64,000 nt of DNA from Cordylochernes scorpioides (taxonomy: Eukaryota > Arthropoda > Arachnida > Pseudoscorpiones > Chernetidae): NCBI GenBank assembly GCA_030710605.1, contig CP092863.1, forward strand, positions 64,479,572 through 64,543,571, given 5' to 3'. Positions 43,088 through 54,384 of this stretch are shown here, piece by piece. Numbering within the stretch: the first letter of the stretch is position 1; every line of letters begins with the position of its first letter. The position numbers and the translations under genes were made by a program. The notes beneath the pieces are model-generated. The model saw only the letters and a program-made list of their open reading frames with translations, was not told the origin of the DNA and did no database searches.

Positions 43088-43438
43088 TTATCAAATTACA
43101 AAACTATTTTTGAGGCGTAATATTCTTTTTAAAATAAAACAATTTCTACTGTCCTTACTGCAATGGAAAATTAAAGGGAGGGCCTGGCTCATCAGTGGTG
43201 AACCCTCCCAGCGGTTTCGCCAGTTTAATCTACCATACCGCTGTTATATTGCAATTTTGGAACTTCCAAAAATGCAATATAACAGCGGTATGGTAGATTA
43301 AACTGGCGAAACCGCTGGGAGGGTTCACCACTGATGAGCCAGGCCCTCCCTTTAATTTTCCATTGCAGTAAGGACAGTAGAAATTGTTTTATTTTAAAAA
43401 GAATATTACGCCTCAAAAATAGTTTTGTAATTTGATAA
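43088..43438. repeat. Foldback element with 166-bp arms and 19-bp loop
   Basis: 43088-43253 and 43273-43438 appear to be exact reverse complements; only the 19 bases between them are unpaired. The arms contain the family C MITE words (TTCTACTGTCCTTACTGC, CATCAGTGGTGAACCCTCCC). GCGCGCCATCTG lies just outside on the left. Confidence 0.95.
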
Positions 43439-43439
43439 T

Positions 43440-44330
43440 CAGAGTTATGATAATTAGAGTTCTATCATAGGTATACCCTATTTTGGTTGGTTTCCCTAAT
43501 TTAATATTTAGGGTACTCCGCCTTTTACATAGTTTTCTGTCGAGTTCTATTTACATAATTATTTTCGAACATATTCATTTGATATGCGAATATACTTGAA
43601 GCTTTTAATTACAAGTTTATTCGCTAGAAATTGCGGTGGTATAGACAACATTAGAATTATGCATTATTCATTAAGAAAAGAAAAAAAAAAGCTTATTACT
43701 TTCTTCAAAGCTTAGTACACATTTATATTTTGTCTCTTCATTGAAATTGATATCTTTTAAGTACTATTAAAAAAAAAAATCACAGAAAAAAATTTTTTTT
43801 TACGACCTCTGTGGTTAATAAACTACTATCCACTTTCTTCTTTTTCTCTCAGTATAAACATTCTCTTCAAAATACTTCACTTTTTCTGCAATAATCGCTC
43901 AGCAAATTAGTTTTGATACACTTAAAAATGGGTATGTGCGCAATATTTAAATGCAACTATTTTTTTTCTTTCAGAATAATCATTATTAGATATTTAACTT
44001 ACCTTTAACACAACTAATCTATATTCAATTTTAAACATTTCAAAATAGAACAAAATTCAATGAATATAATTTTGTGCATTTATTATATGGATTTAATGAC
44101 TTTAAATACTCTAATTCCAACGCTAATAAGAGGAATATAAAGGTTATATCATTTTTGATTGTAGGTAAGAATCGCAAAATATTAATATCCCATCCAAATA
44201 TCATCAAATCGTCTGAAGTATAGACTACTTAGATAGAACATGCCTTTAGTAGTATTTAAATTAATTGGGGAAAAATACTCATTTTTTATAAAAAGTGCGA
44301 AATCATAAGGCAAAAGGTTTCTTTTAAAGT
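43440..44330. other. AT-rich DNA without recognisable features
   Basis: Very AT-rich with A and T homopolymers; no open frame with a known domain and no obvious repeat family. Confidence 0.6.
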
Positions 44331-44332
44331 TT

Positions 44333-45430
44333 TTTTTATTTTGCTGAGCTTTCAAGCATTACTGCCCTTCTACAGGAGAAAAATAGAAAACGTATAAGAA
44401 GATGATTTGTTTATACATATCTGCATATTTACATATATTAGGAGATTTGCGCAACATTGTGAACTCCGCCTTTGCCGGTCCCAAGCCCGGATGAAAAAGG
44501 AGGAGGGGGAGCAGTAACAAGCTCACTAAAAAACCTAGGCTCAGCTGGCCTGGCTGATAGTACCCTGTAAGGGCTCCTAATCCAGGGATACAGGATGAGC
44601 AGCGCTTGTACTCCGTGTTAGGAGCAGCTGCACATGGCGTCTGTTACTCATGTCAGAGGCGGCCATTTCTTTTGGAGCAAGTTGGCCTGCCACTGAGTAG
44701 TGCTCCCAGTCTTAATGACAAAGGCAGACACATTCTACTTCACCCAATCATGATGGTTTTCAAATCTCAACCATCAATGTCTCAAGCTTGTAAAGCTTGA
44801 GACATTGATGGTTGAGATTTGAAAACCATTTGTAAAGCTTGTAAAGCTTGACACCCAAATATGATTAAAGAAGAAGGAACCACAGAAATATTTAATAAGA
44901 GTATATACACAGAATTGTATTTAGTAGAAAATGAACTATGGAGAAAATTATACAATAGTGGCTATTTTGTTGTACAAATAAATAAAAATCATTGAAGCCT
45001 ATGACAGAAACGAGAAAGCTATGTGTTAAACTATTAGGGAATATATTGGACAGGCAGTTCAATACTTCTATTGATGCTATTGAGTCCTTTGGACACCATT
45101 GTCTCTAATTTTAATCTTTGGTGTTTGTTTTTGATATTTGTGTAGTGGAAAGTGGCTTGGGAAAAGTTGAATGAGTGTCCGATAGAATTTATATGTTGGA
45201 AAATTTGGGATCTATTGTCCTGGTTTCAAACGCATCTTTGATGTTCATTTATTCTGATACCTATTGTAAGACTGGTCTCACCTACTGCATTGTGATCAGT
45301 TTACAGAGTAAACTTCGTTATGGATAAGGAGTCTGGAGTGGTAGAGGCTTTTGTTAGAGGATTTCTGTGTTTTGTGCCTAGGTTAGGAGAATTATAGAAG
45401 GTAGCAATACCAAATTTATGGATCTTTTTT
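44333..45430 (-). pseudogene. Penelope-like element remnant with GIY-YIG domain, split by LINE-B
   Basis: On the minus strand the segment 45310-45034 reads, with breaks, VGETSLTIGIRINEHQRCV, NQDNRSQIFQH, SIGHSFNF and a NSINRS end, the GIY-YIG region also seen at 12931. Its downstream end at 44400-44333 has CTGTAGAAGGGC...TTGAAAGCTCAGC, a PLE-type terminal motif. LINE-B lies between. The same NQDNRS..IFQ words in both copies place them in one family. Confidence 0.72.
44457..44880 (+). repeat. LINE-B 3' end with internal hairpin
   Basis: Long copy from AACTCCGCCTTTGCCGGTCC to ATGATTAAAGAAGAAG. It holds an inverted duplication at 44750-44830 (TTTTCAAATCTCAACCATCA and its complement). Confidence 0.6.
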
Positions 45431-45474
45431 TATATGAAATTGGAGACGTGAGAGTATGGAAAAATGCAATGTCT

Positions 45475-45830
45475 TCTTCTTCTTCTTTCTTATCTCCACT
45501 CAATCATATTAGGGTATCAAGCTTGTAAAGCTTGAGACTTAACAACCATCATGACTGGGTGAAGTAGAATGCCTTTGTCATTAAGACAGAGAGCACTACT
45601 CAGTGGCATGCCGACTTAGCTCCAAAATAAATGGCCGCCTCTGACATGAGGAACAGACGCTGTGTGCAGCTGCACCTAACATGGAGTACAAACGCTGCTC
45701 ATCCTGTATCCCTGGAGCCCTTACAGGGTACTATCAGCCGGGCCAGCTGAGCCCAGGTTTTTTACAGAGCTTGTTACTGCTCCCCCTCCTCCTTTTCCAT
45801 CCGGGCTTGGGACCGGCAAAGGTGCAGTTA
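45475..45830 (-). repeat. LINE-B 3' end
   Basis: Minus-strand copy ending TGAGTGGAGATAAGAAAGAAG, preceded by the AGCAGTAACAAGCTCTGTAA block. Confidence 0.6.
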
Positions 45831-46021
45831 GAATGCAATGTGATTTGTAGGTATTGAAGGTGTGAGTGTCTCACCCATCATGCCACTGTCAATAACAGGG
45901 AGTAGGACAACTTCACTCCTGGCCATCACAGGGATGATAGCAGTTAGGGATAGTATACATTTTAAAAAGGAGGGGAGGTATGTTCTTAACTAATTAAAAG
46001 AAATGAACCCTACTAACAATT

Positions 46022-46272
46022 AAGAAAAAGGCATCTCCTTATCGTGATCTGAAAGTTGCTGATGGCTTGCGCCATCTATCTGAATAAATATCAACTATTC
46101 TCGTTGATTTTTAATAATTCCAGAATTAGCCAAATACCCATTCTTGATTAATCAAGAAAAGCTAACCATGGACGCGTTTATTTTAATTTGTTGTGTAATA
46201 TATTTATTCTGATAGATGGCGCAAGCCATCAGAAAATTTCAGTTGCACGATAAGGAGATGCCTTTTTCTTAA
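46022..46272. repeat. MITE family D
   Basis: Ends AGAAAAAGGCATCTCCTTATCGTG and complement, with a second inner pair GATGGCTTGCGCCATCTATC and its complement. Degenerate relatives lie at about 48075-48205 and 48235-48590. Confidence 0.75.
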
Positions 46273-46671
46273 TTAATGCACCTTATCCCAGTACAATATC
46301 ATTTTTCACTATTTTTTCCTACTAGCAATGTTATTAGATTACAATTCAAAATATACCACATACATGTGTCCTGCAAACTCCCATTTCCTTTTAAATATTC
46401 CATTTAGAAGACTGTGCTCTTCATTAAATCTCTCTTATCCAAACTTCTCTGTTTGTCCCATTTGATCCTGATAACTCTTCTCCCACACTAGATATCAAAA
46501 ATGATGATTTTTTCTGCTCCATTTTTTGGCCATTCTCAAAGTTTTATATTTATACAGGAAAACTGGCCAAACAAAACACCTTAAGCATCCTTTTCTTTAT
46601 ATAGTTCACCTATTTAAATCTCCTTAAAAGACCTATATTTAATTATAAGGCGATAATGTACCATCTATATA

Positions 46672-46849
46672 CAGTAGAACCTCCATGAGAGGACACTCGT
46701 GCTAGAGGACATCTCTCTACAAAGGACAGTTTTCATCGCTAAAAATACAATTTTACTATTTAGCAACTCTCCAGTAAGAGGACACCTCTCTCTAAAGGAA
46801 CACTATGGCCCTGCAATTAGGTGTTGTCCTTTACAGGGAGGTTCTACTG
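46672..46849. repeat. MITE family A copy
   Basis: CAGTAGAACCTCCATGAGAG to GGGAGGTTCTACTG, TA-flanked. Confidence 0.85.
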
Positions 46850-47059
46850 TATAAGAAATGGAAGCACCAAAGAACGAATATTTCTTTTTAAATATAAAAC
46901 AAACTTCTACTGTTCTTACTACAATTGTTTTATATTTAAAAAGAAACATTCGTGCTTTGATGCTTCCATTTCTTAGACCTCTATTTTATCTAAAAAGTAA
47001 CTTTTGTATTTGGTAAAATAAGTAAAGATTTTTACTTGGTCAATTTACACACCATAATA

Positions 47060-47237
47060 CAGTAGAATCTCCATGAGAGGACACTCATGCTAGAGGACAC
47101 CTCTCTACAAAGGACAGTTTTCATTTGTAAAATGATCATTTTTACTATTTAAAGACTCTCCGGTAAAAGGACACCGCTCCCTAAAGAATACTTTGGCTTT
47201 GCAACTAGGTGTTGTCCTTTACAGGGAGGTTCTACTG
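47060..47237. repeat. MITE family A copy
   Basis: CAGTAGAATCTCCATGAGAG to GGGAGGTTCTACTG, TA-flanked; 210 bp from the previous copy. Confidence 0.85.
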
Positions 47238-47319
47238 TATTAAATTTTGTTTGTTATTAAGAGCCAGAATCTTCTTGGATTGAATTCGTATTCCATAAAA
47301 GTTCTTGTGAGATTTTATT

Positions 47320-48060
47320 TCTGTTTAATGCCTTCATCAGATCCTTCTTTCTCTTCCCCTTGTAATAATTGCAATGTCATCAGAATAGCTAATGTATTGT
47401 TCTCAAGCTATTTCCACAAATAAAAATGCCATTTATTCCAGAGGGTGCCTCTGAGATCAAATTTACACCCTAAGTAATAAGATGGGTCCTACAGGAACTG
47501 CAATAACTGTCACAACACCCAACTCACTCCGGACCATATATACCTGACCATCCTTGTAGTCCTCTATATGGCAGACATCAATCCAGAAGAGGACATCCAT
47601 ATGGACAAGGCATCTCAGTTGGCGGGTATTGTGATTAGGGTGCATGAACCGATCTGATCTATTCCATGGACAAGACACCACCACCACCACATCATGCGTT
47701 CTGTTCCTGTAGGATACAATTGTCACAACACCCAACTCACTCCGGACCTTATATACCCGGCCATCCTTGCAGCCCTCTATATGGCAGACATCAATCCAAA
47801 TGAGGACATCCATACGGACAAGGCATCTCAGTTGGCCAGTATTGTGATCAGGGTGCATGGACCGACCTGATCTGCTCCATGGACACCACCACCAGATCCT
47901 TTTTCTTTCCCTTGTAATAATTACAATGTCATTAGCATAGATAATGTATTGTTCTCCAGCTCTTTCCACAAATAAAAAAAAAAACATTTATTCCAGAGGG
48001 TGCCTCTGGGATCAAATATACACCCCAAGTAATAAGATGGGTCACACCCTAGACATTCTT
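47320..48060 (-). pseudogene. LINE reverse transcriptase blocks, duplicated
   Basis: On the minus strand, blocks at 48060-47890 and 47460-47330 read SGINGIFICGNSLRTI-like and YANDIVIITR, a YADD-box region of RTE/CR1-type LINE reverse transcriptases with Asn or other changes at the first Asp. Between them a block of about 200 bp (CGGACATCCA..., WIDVCHIE) is present twice (47489-47690 and 47711-47895). The order is RT, repeat, repeat, RT. Confidence 0.6.
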
Positions 48061-48599
48061 CTCTGATACTATTCTTAAGAAAAAAGGCATTTCCTGATCT
48101 CAGTACAATTTGACTTTAGCACTATTTGAAAAAAATAGTACAGAAGTGAAATTGTATTGGGATCAGGTAGATAAATTAAGAAATAGTCATTTCCTGATTG
48201 TGAAACTAAAAGTTGTTGACGTCTTGTTCCATCTGTAGGAATAAATATCAACTAATCGTTGATTTTTAATTATTCCAGAATTGACCAAGTACCCATTCAT
48301 GATTAATCAAGAAAAATTAACCATATACACATTTCGGGCTGTTGACCCTCATCATGAAATTTTCAGGATGTCTACCAGCTTTTTGGTCATTGAGGTACGG
48401 CTTTCACCACATTGATGAGGGCCAACAGCCTTAAATGCATACATGGTTAGCTTTTCTTGATTAATCAAGAATGGATATTTGGTCAATTCTGGATAATTAA
48501 AAGTCAACGAATAGTTAGTATTTATTCCTACACATGGCCATCAGTGACTTTTAGTTGCATGATCAGGAGATGGCCTTTTTCTTAATTTGTACTATTTAT

Positions 48600-48965
48600 T
48601 CATACTAATAAATCTGCCTTTGCCGGTCCCAAGCCCAGATGAAAAAGGAGGAGGGGGAGCAGTAACAAGCTCACTAAAAAAACCTCAGCTGGCCCGGCTG
48701 ATAGTACCCTGTAAGGGCTCCTAATCCAGGGATACAGGATGAATCTGTACTCCATTGTTAGGAGCGGTTGCACATGGCATCTGTTCCTCATGTCAGAGGC
48801 GGCCATTTCTTATGGAGCTAAGTCGGCCTGCCATTGAGTAGTGCTCCCAGTCTTAATGACAAAGGCAGACACATTCTACTTCACCCAGTCATGATGGTTG
48901 TCAAATCTCAAGCTTTACAAGCTTGATACCCTAATATGATTGAGTCGAGATAAGAAAGAAGAAGA
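48600..48965 (+). repeat. LINE-B 3' end
   Basis: From CTGCCTTTGCCGGTCCCAAG to TGAGTCGAGATAAGAAAGAAG. Confidence 0.65.
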
Positions 48966-48999
48966 AGATTCATACAAATCTTGATGTCAATCCAATTTT

Positions 49000-49610
49000 T
49001 AGGAGAGCTCTGTCAAGCATTGCACATACTTTGGACCTGTAGATTACATGCAGATGCAGGATGAGGCTGAACCCCAGCTAAGGAAAATTTGGACCAGGTT
49101 CTGGTTGGGTTCATGAGCATGGAAAAGATATTCTGTTATAAGCCCCCTTCCATACAAGAAAAGAGTAGAAAAGATAATCAACAATCTGCCCTTTGTGTTC
49201 ATTTTGATGAAGATATCATTGCCATCTTGCAGCTTCTCTTTTTTTTTTGTGAGATTTTCATATACACAAACTGTGTTATCCACTGGTGAGGCTCAGTTGT
49301 CTACTAAATTTGAAATGAAGAGAAAATATATGAATGGATATGATAGAATTATCATATACAGGTATTCATTTAGGAATGGAATAGTCAAAATGATCCTTGA
49401 ACCAAGCCAATAACCAACATGGTCCTGTGCTGATCTTCCCCCCTTTTTGCCTACCTTCCACTCTCATACAGTTATGATGCACCAACATCAGCCATAGATT
49501 ACTCTCATACAGTAGACTCCTGGGATACCTCTTCTGTACCAAGATGCAGCTGAAGCAACTAATGCTCCTCCAGAAAACTCTTGAACCCAAGGTTTCCAAA
49601 CCTGCATCAA
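49000..49610. other. Unassigned stretch with exon-like words
   Basis: A 66-codon plus-strand frame at 49089-49289 (FMSMEKIFCYKPPSIQEKS) has protein-like composition, but I find no convincing splice borders and recognise no family. Confidence 0.3.
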
Positions 49611-49619
49611 ACCCAGTAT

Positions 49620-50108
49620 CCTGTAAGGTGTCATAATCCAGGGATACAGAATGAGTCTATACTCCATATTAATAGCGGCTGCACATGGTGTCTTTTCCTC
49701 ATATCAGAGGCGGCCATTTCTTTTGGAACTAAGACAGTGGACTGTTACTTAGTAGTGCTCCCAGTCTTAATGACAAAGGCATTCTACTTCACCCAGTCAT
49801 GATGGTTGTCAAACTCTACAGGCTTGATACCCTAATATGATTGAGTGGAGATAAGAAAGAAGAAGACACATCCCCAGCAGACACCATCAACCAGCTCTAC
49901 AAGCTTGATACTCTAATATGATTGAATGGAGATAAGAAAGAAGAAGACACATCCCCAGCAGACACCATCAACAAGCTCTACAAGCTTGATACTCTAATAT
50001 GATTGAATGGAGATAAGAAAGAAGAAGACACATCCCCAGCAGACACCATCAACAAGCTCTACAAGCTTGATACTCTAATATGATTGAGTGGAGATAAGAA
50101 AGAAGATG
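49620..50108 (+). repeat. LINE-B 3' end extended by three 81-bp tandem units
   Basis: After a LINE-B copy ending near 49865, the segment ACACATCCCCAGCAGACACC to GATTG(A)ATGGAGATAAGAAAGAAG recurs at 49866, 49947 and 50028 with 81-bp spacing and almost no differences. The unit itself is the last 81 bp of LINE-B. Confidence 0.85.
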
Positions 50109-50548
50109 AGATACAATAAAAATATATCATTTATTTATATTTTTAGATTGTTTATTGACGACTGTCTCTCAACACAATGTTTTGAACTTTCTCTCTCCTT
50201 TTATAAGATTTGAATGATATTTCTGAGGTTAAATATCCTTATGTGTGGTGTATATTTAATTAGAATATTAAAGTTATATTACGGGTATAATAAGACACAA
50301 TTTGGTTTAAAGATTATAAACACAAGGTAATAAGACCAAATCCAAATAAATAAATAGTGTGTGATGTTTCTGTAACAGCGTTGTTACCAAAATGTTACAC
50401 ACTATGCAGAGACAAAGTTTCCATTAGGGAGAGGTGTCCTCTTACCGGAGAGTATCAAAATAGTAAAAAATGGTCATTTTAAAAATAAAAACTGTCCTTT
50501 GTAGAAAGGTGTCCTCTAGCAGGAGTGACCTCTCGTGTTTCTAATCTA

Positions 50549-50640
50549 CTAGCCGAATGACCCGGGCAACGCCCGTGTTTTACCCGATTGAATGTTTTTA
50601 TTCAAATACTATTTGTTACAATTATAAATTGGCGCCTTAA
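50549..50640 (-). mobile_element. Helitron 3' end
   Basis: On the minus strand a hairpin ACGGGCGTTGCCCGGGT is followed by CATTCGGCTAG and T, the hairpin-CTAG-T pattern at Helitron 3' ends. The 5' end was not found. Confidence 0.55.
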
Positions 50641-50841
50641 ATAAATGCATATATTAGTTAATAACTATAGCCTATGTGCTTTATCTGTCTATGTACTGTT
50701 GGCTTCCGTAGGCGTCTCTTACTGGGTAAAAGAAAGAGAGGATTCCATTTAGTTATTAACTAATATATGCATTTATTTAAGGAGCGACCCGCTCCAACAC
50801 AATAGTTACAAAAACGAAAAAGCGAGTGGGGGAGGCATGAT

Positions 50842-50860
50842 GGGGGGGGGGGGGGGGGGG
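50842..50860. repeat. G19 homopolymer
   Basis: Nineteen consecutive G. The surrounding TTATTTAAGGAGCGACCCGC (about 50772) resembles part of the Copia LTR at 61599-61780, so this may be an old Copia LTR. Confidence 0.8.
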
Positions 50861-51068
50861 TCAAAGGTGGCGTGATCGTAGCCAACCAATAGGAGTGCGC
50901 CATTCCAAAAAAAAAAAAGCAAACGGTGACAGAGATGAAAAGAATTGATGACGCTCGTAACTGTATATTGAATAATCCAAATTGTGCTGTCATAAATTCA
51001 GCTAAATGTGGATGTTGTGTCAAATGACTTGAAACTGTGTCCAAATTAACAAAGATGTGTGTGTCCAG

Positions 51069-51170
51069 AGGAACTTACAAAGTCCATTTCAGAATTAAAG
51101 CTGACAAGCAGCAATCAGAACAAGCTGGCCAGCCTGGACTGTGTACTGGACAACTTGGTACAGAAGGAAG
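51069..51170 (+). CDS. Candidate internal exon of unknown gene
   Basis: 102 nt bounded by a good acceptor (GTGTGTGTCCAG) and donor (GAAG|GTACGG). The open frame reads ELTKSISELKLTSSNQNKL and then ASLDCVLDNLVQKE, amphipathic and probably helical. I do not recognise the family, and no neighbouring exon was found. Confidence 0.4.
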
Positions 51171-51399
51171 GTACGGTGGATTCATCATTCTTTTACTTGA
51201 TCCTCTAAACATGTAATTCTACTTTAAAAAATGTAAAAGTTAACTAAATTAATGCAAAAATTTACTGAAAATAACATTCCATTCATACCTGATGATTGAC
51301 AAAATAAGCAGGTTCTTCCATATATGTGTAGAACTAACTGAACAAAGGAAAATGTAAAGCAGTGACCTCACTAAACATCTATTGGGGGAAAAACAAAAA

Positions 51400-51785
51400 T
51401 AAATAAGAACTGGAGGATCCCATCTAAGCACAGCTGGTACATCCTAGAAGCAGATGGTATCCAGACCTTTAGGTCCATAAGCTGGGCACAGTTGGTACAG
51501 AGTGGAGTGGACCCAGGAGTGAACCTCAGACAACATCAAACAACACTAACAAGATTTAGAACAGGCCATCTCAAGCCATTGAAGATAGAAAACAACAACA
51601 AAATCTACCCCATTTGCCCAAAATGTAGCTTGACACCTACAGCTCCAGAACACATTTTGGCTTGTATTAGATGTACTAAACAGGAACATTGGGAAAGGCC
51701 GCTGCTTATCATAAAACAGCTCGAGGAGTATGAACTCATGGAATTCATGTAATCTTTACACAAGGGGATAAGAAACAACAACATC
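51400..51785 (+). pseudogene. LINE-A ORF2 C-terminal fragment and 3' end
   Basis: The frame from 51492 reads VQSGVDPGVNLRQHQTTLTR, then the GHLKPLK and CPKCSL..PEHILACIRC region, with a stop at 51750, then GGGGATAAGAAACAACAACA. This copy keeps sequence upstream of the fragment in the arms. Confidence 0.75.
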
Positions 51786-52074
51786 AATTTGGACCAGGAC
51801 TTGTTATAACGATGGTTAAATGTGGTTTGGATTATAGATGGGAATCCCAAGTAACAACTAAATGCCATCTATCTTTGACAGAAGAGGTAACCTTTCTTTT
51901 TATTATCAAAATGATTCTCTCTACAATATATTTGTTGGCCTCTAATTTAAAAGATTTCAAACACAAAAATATAGCTTTTAAAAGAGATGGGATTACACAG
52001 CTGTGCCAAGTACACAAGAAAAAAGCCTTGCGGGTGACCTCCGGGAGCTTCGTCCATCTTCCATAAACGACCAT

Positions 52075-52496
52075 GATTTTATTCAACTTATCGAGTATTT
52101 TTCAAGGGACCGGGAAAAAAATGTTCACTAGATAAAACGATGATTTTGTAATGTAGAAAATTAGGAACGACAAAATTCAGGATGACACGGCACACAGGGA
52201 CCGGGAAAAAATGATCACTTTATCGAGAGATTCAAATTTACGAGTTTCAAATTATCAAAATATATCTTTTTTTTTTATTATAAGTTTATAGAGAATTGTT
52301 TTAACAAATGTTCGTTAGACAAACCTTTACTCGAGTGAAACCCGTGCCAATTACCGAGGCTACCAATTAATATTGATTTTATTCAACTTATCGAGTATTT
52401 TCAAGGGACCGGGAAAAAATGTTGGCTTTATCGAGAAATTCGTTAGACAAACCTTTACTCGGGTAAAACCCGGGCGAAGCCGGGTACGTCCTCTAG
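52075..52496 (+). mobile_element. Helitron-like element, 3' end intact
   Basis: Ends with hairpin CCCGGGCGAAGCCGGG, then TACGTCCTCTAG and T. Internal words (TTATCGAGTATTTTCAAGGG, GGACCGGGAAAAAATG) occur twice and recur at 55910-55980. The 5' end is unclear. Confidence 0.65.
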
Positions 52497-52699
52497 TTAT
52501 TTACATAAAATGACAATAATCATATCAGAGAGAATATGTACAGAGTTATATTTGAGTCGCTAAAATTTAGTCGAGATCTTTTTCTACATCATAGTTGTTA
52601 TTAAAATCAGCACCATAGGTTGTATATGACGTATTTAGTAATATCAAAAATCCTTATTATTTTAATTGTTTCTTTATTATAGACGAATCTACTTTGATC

Positions 52700-52799
52700 N
52701 NNNNNNNNNNNNNNNNNNNNNNNNNNNNNNNNNNNNNNNNNNNNNNNNNNNNNNNNNNNNNNNNNNNNNNNNNNNNNNNNNNNNNNNNNNNNNNNNNNN
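52700..52799. other. Assembly gap of 100 N
   Basis: Exactly 100 unknown bases. Confidence 0.99.
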
Positions 52800-52919
52800 C
52801 AGGTCAATGAGATCTGCTGATATCTTCATTGTGCCTACAACACCACAGTGGTTTGAACTTCAGCATATCTCAGCTAGATTTTTTTTTTTGTTATATTTGT
52901 GATAAAGCACAATTGCAAA

Positions 52920-53350
52920 ATTTGGATTATAGATTATAGCTACAAGAAAATAAGTCCAAATCCAAATAAATTAATAGTGTGTGATGTGTTTGGGTAACAG
53001 ACATCATCAGATAAAATAATAAATGAGAAAAAAAGAACATGTTGTAATATTTTTTCTTATTTATTCTTTTGTCTGATGATGGTAACAACACTGTTACCAA
53101 AACGTCACACACTATTAATTTATTTGGATTAGGTCTTATTTTCTTGTAGCTATTTCTATTTGTGTTTATAGAGAATGATAAGGCAAAATTTGGATTATAG
53201 ATTAGAAACAATAACCTAATAAGACCAAATCCAAATAAATAAATAGTATGTGATGTTTTGGTAACAACTCTGTTACGGAAACATCACACACAATTTATTT
53301 ACTTGGATTTGGTTTTATTATCTTGTGTTTCTACTCTATAATCCAAATTT
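52920..53350. repeat. Two PLE-type inverted repeats
   Basis: At 52940-53150 arms GACCTAATCC-type sequence enclose CTGATGATGGTAACAAC...CCAAAACGTC (one G-to-A change in the core, 53073-53106). At 53210-53345 the core is GAAACATC. Both are bounded by AATCCAAAT and its complement. Confidence 0.7.
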
Positions 53351-53459
53351 TGCCATTCAAAACTGTTTGGTACTTTGGTCCTTACAGAGAGTAAACTATT
53401 ACTGTACAAAATTTAACATTTAAAAATTCTTGGTTACTTATATTTGGGTAATAATATTT

Positions 53460-53708
53460 TTAAAGAAGAGAGAGATGGGAGAGGAGTGTGGGGTAGTTAA
53501 CATCAGCCAACAACAACACAGCAGCTCCTATTGTAATAAGAGATAAGAGAATGAAAGTTGAGATAGGAGAACCTGGCTTATCAGTTGTTTGGGTAAAGGC
53601 AAATTGGCAGCTGGCCCACCATAAATACCGCACAGACTGCTGGTGATGCAAGACTTCCTGAGTCCTGATATGAAAGCCTTCCTCTGGAAACTTGAGAGAA
53701 ACCAAAAC
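53460..53708 (-). CDS. Candidate terminal exon with one membrane segment
   Basis: Minus-strand frame from a good acceptor (TTATCTTGTAG) to TAA: LVSLKFPEEGFHIRTQEV, then WWASCQFAFTQTTDKPG, then a hydrophobic run STFILLSLITIGAAVLLLAD that would span a membrane once, ending SHLSLL. About 82 residues. I do not recognise the protein. Codon use and composition look like a host gene rather than a repeat, and the stretch is unique in the window. Confidence 0.45.
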   Translation of the reverse strand, partial: VLVSLKFPEEGFHIRTQEVLHHQQSVRYLWWASCQFAFTQTTDKPGSPISTFILLSLITIGAAVLLLADVNYPTLLSHLSLL

Positions 53709-53934
53709 CTACAAGATAAAGTGTTGTGTTTAATTGAATTCTCAACTTAATATCATCCTTTATTGCTATTCTCCTTCTTGGAAGAGGCCATTTTACCCTT
53801 GTAATGTGATTTTGTTGATGGCAAAAATAACCGATGTTTATATCTTGATTTATTGTTGTTGTGCTTCCTGCAAAATAGGTTTCTCAGTAGTTCGGACTTT
53901 TTATTGTATTGCTTCAATAAAAAAAAGAGAAGTA

Positions 53935-54180
53935 GGTTCTGTCCTCCCAAGAGAACAACAGTCTCTGATTTCCAGACTTAAGTCTGGTCATCTACAGACA
54001 ATGACTTTCCAGAATGGTTGCAAGGTTTTCCCCACTATGTACTAAGTATCAACCTGCAACCCCCAAACTACATCATTGACTGTATTTACTCATCCATTGA
54101 TGAGTTCTACTCTTCCCCGGCAGACACCATCAACAAGCTTTACAAACTTGACACCCTAATTGAGTGGAGATAAGAAAGAA
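53935..54180 (+). pseudogene. LINE-B ORF2 C-terminal fragment and 3' end
   Basis: SLISRLKSGHLQTMTFQNG, then TPNYIIDCI, SSIDEFYSSPADTINKLYKL with one frameshift, ending at TGAGTGGAGATAAGAAAGAAG. The SRL.SGHL...HIIDC pattern parallels LINE-A, so both are related APE-type LINEs. This shows what the non-coding LINE-B ends belong to. Confidence 0.78.
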
Positions 54181-54384
54181 GAAAAAAAAAAAATCTAGTA
54201 ATGCCCAAGATTGTTTATAGAAAACACCCAATTCCATACAACAGTTTGTGTGAATATGAAAAATGGTTTCTGAATAGATACTGAGAGATTACATTAGTTT
54301 GAATGTGTAATTGTAATATCATTTTTTTTTTTTTAACATCCAAAAAAATGTACTAAAAAAAATACTTATTTATAACTAACCAAA

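Noticed and set aside
47463-47987. Minus-strand protein gene of 174 residues
   Set aside because: The frame is made of a tandem-duplicated repeat joined to LINE RT pieces; no start context or conserved domain supports a gene.
49866-50108. CRISPR-like array
   Set aside because: The units are contiguous 81-bp copies of a LINE end with no variable spacers, in a eukaryotic context.
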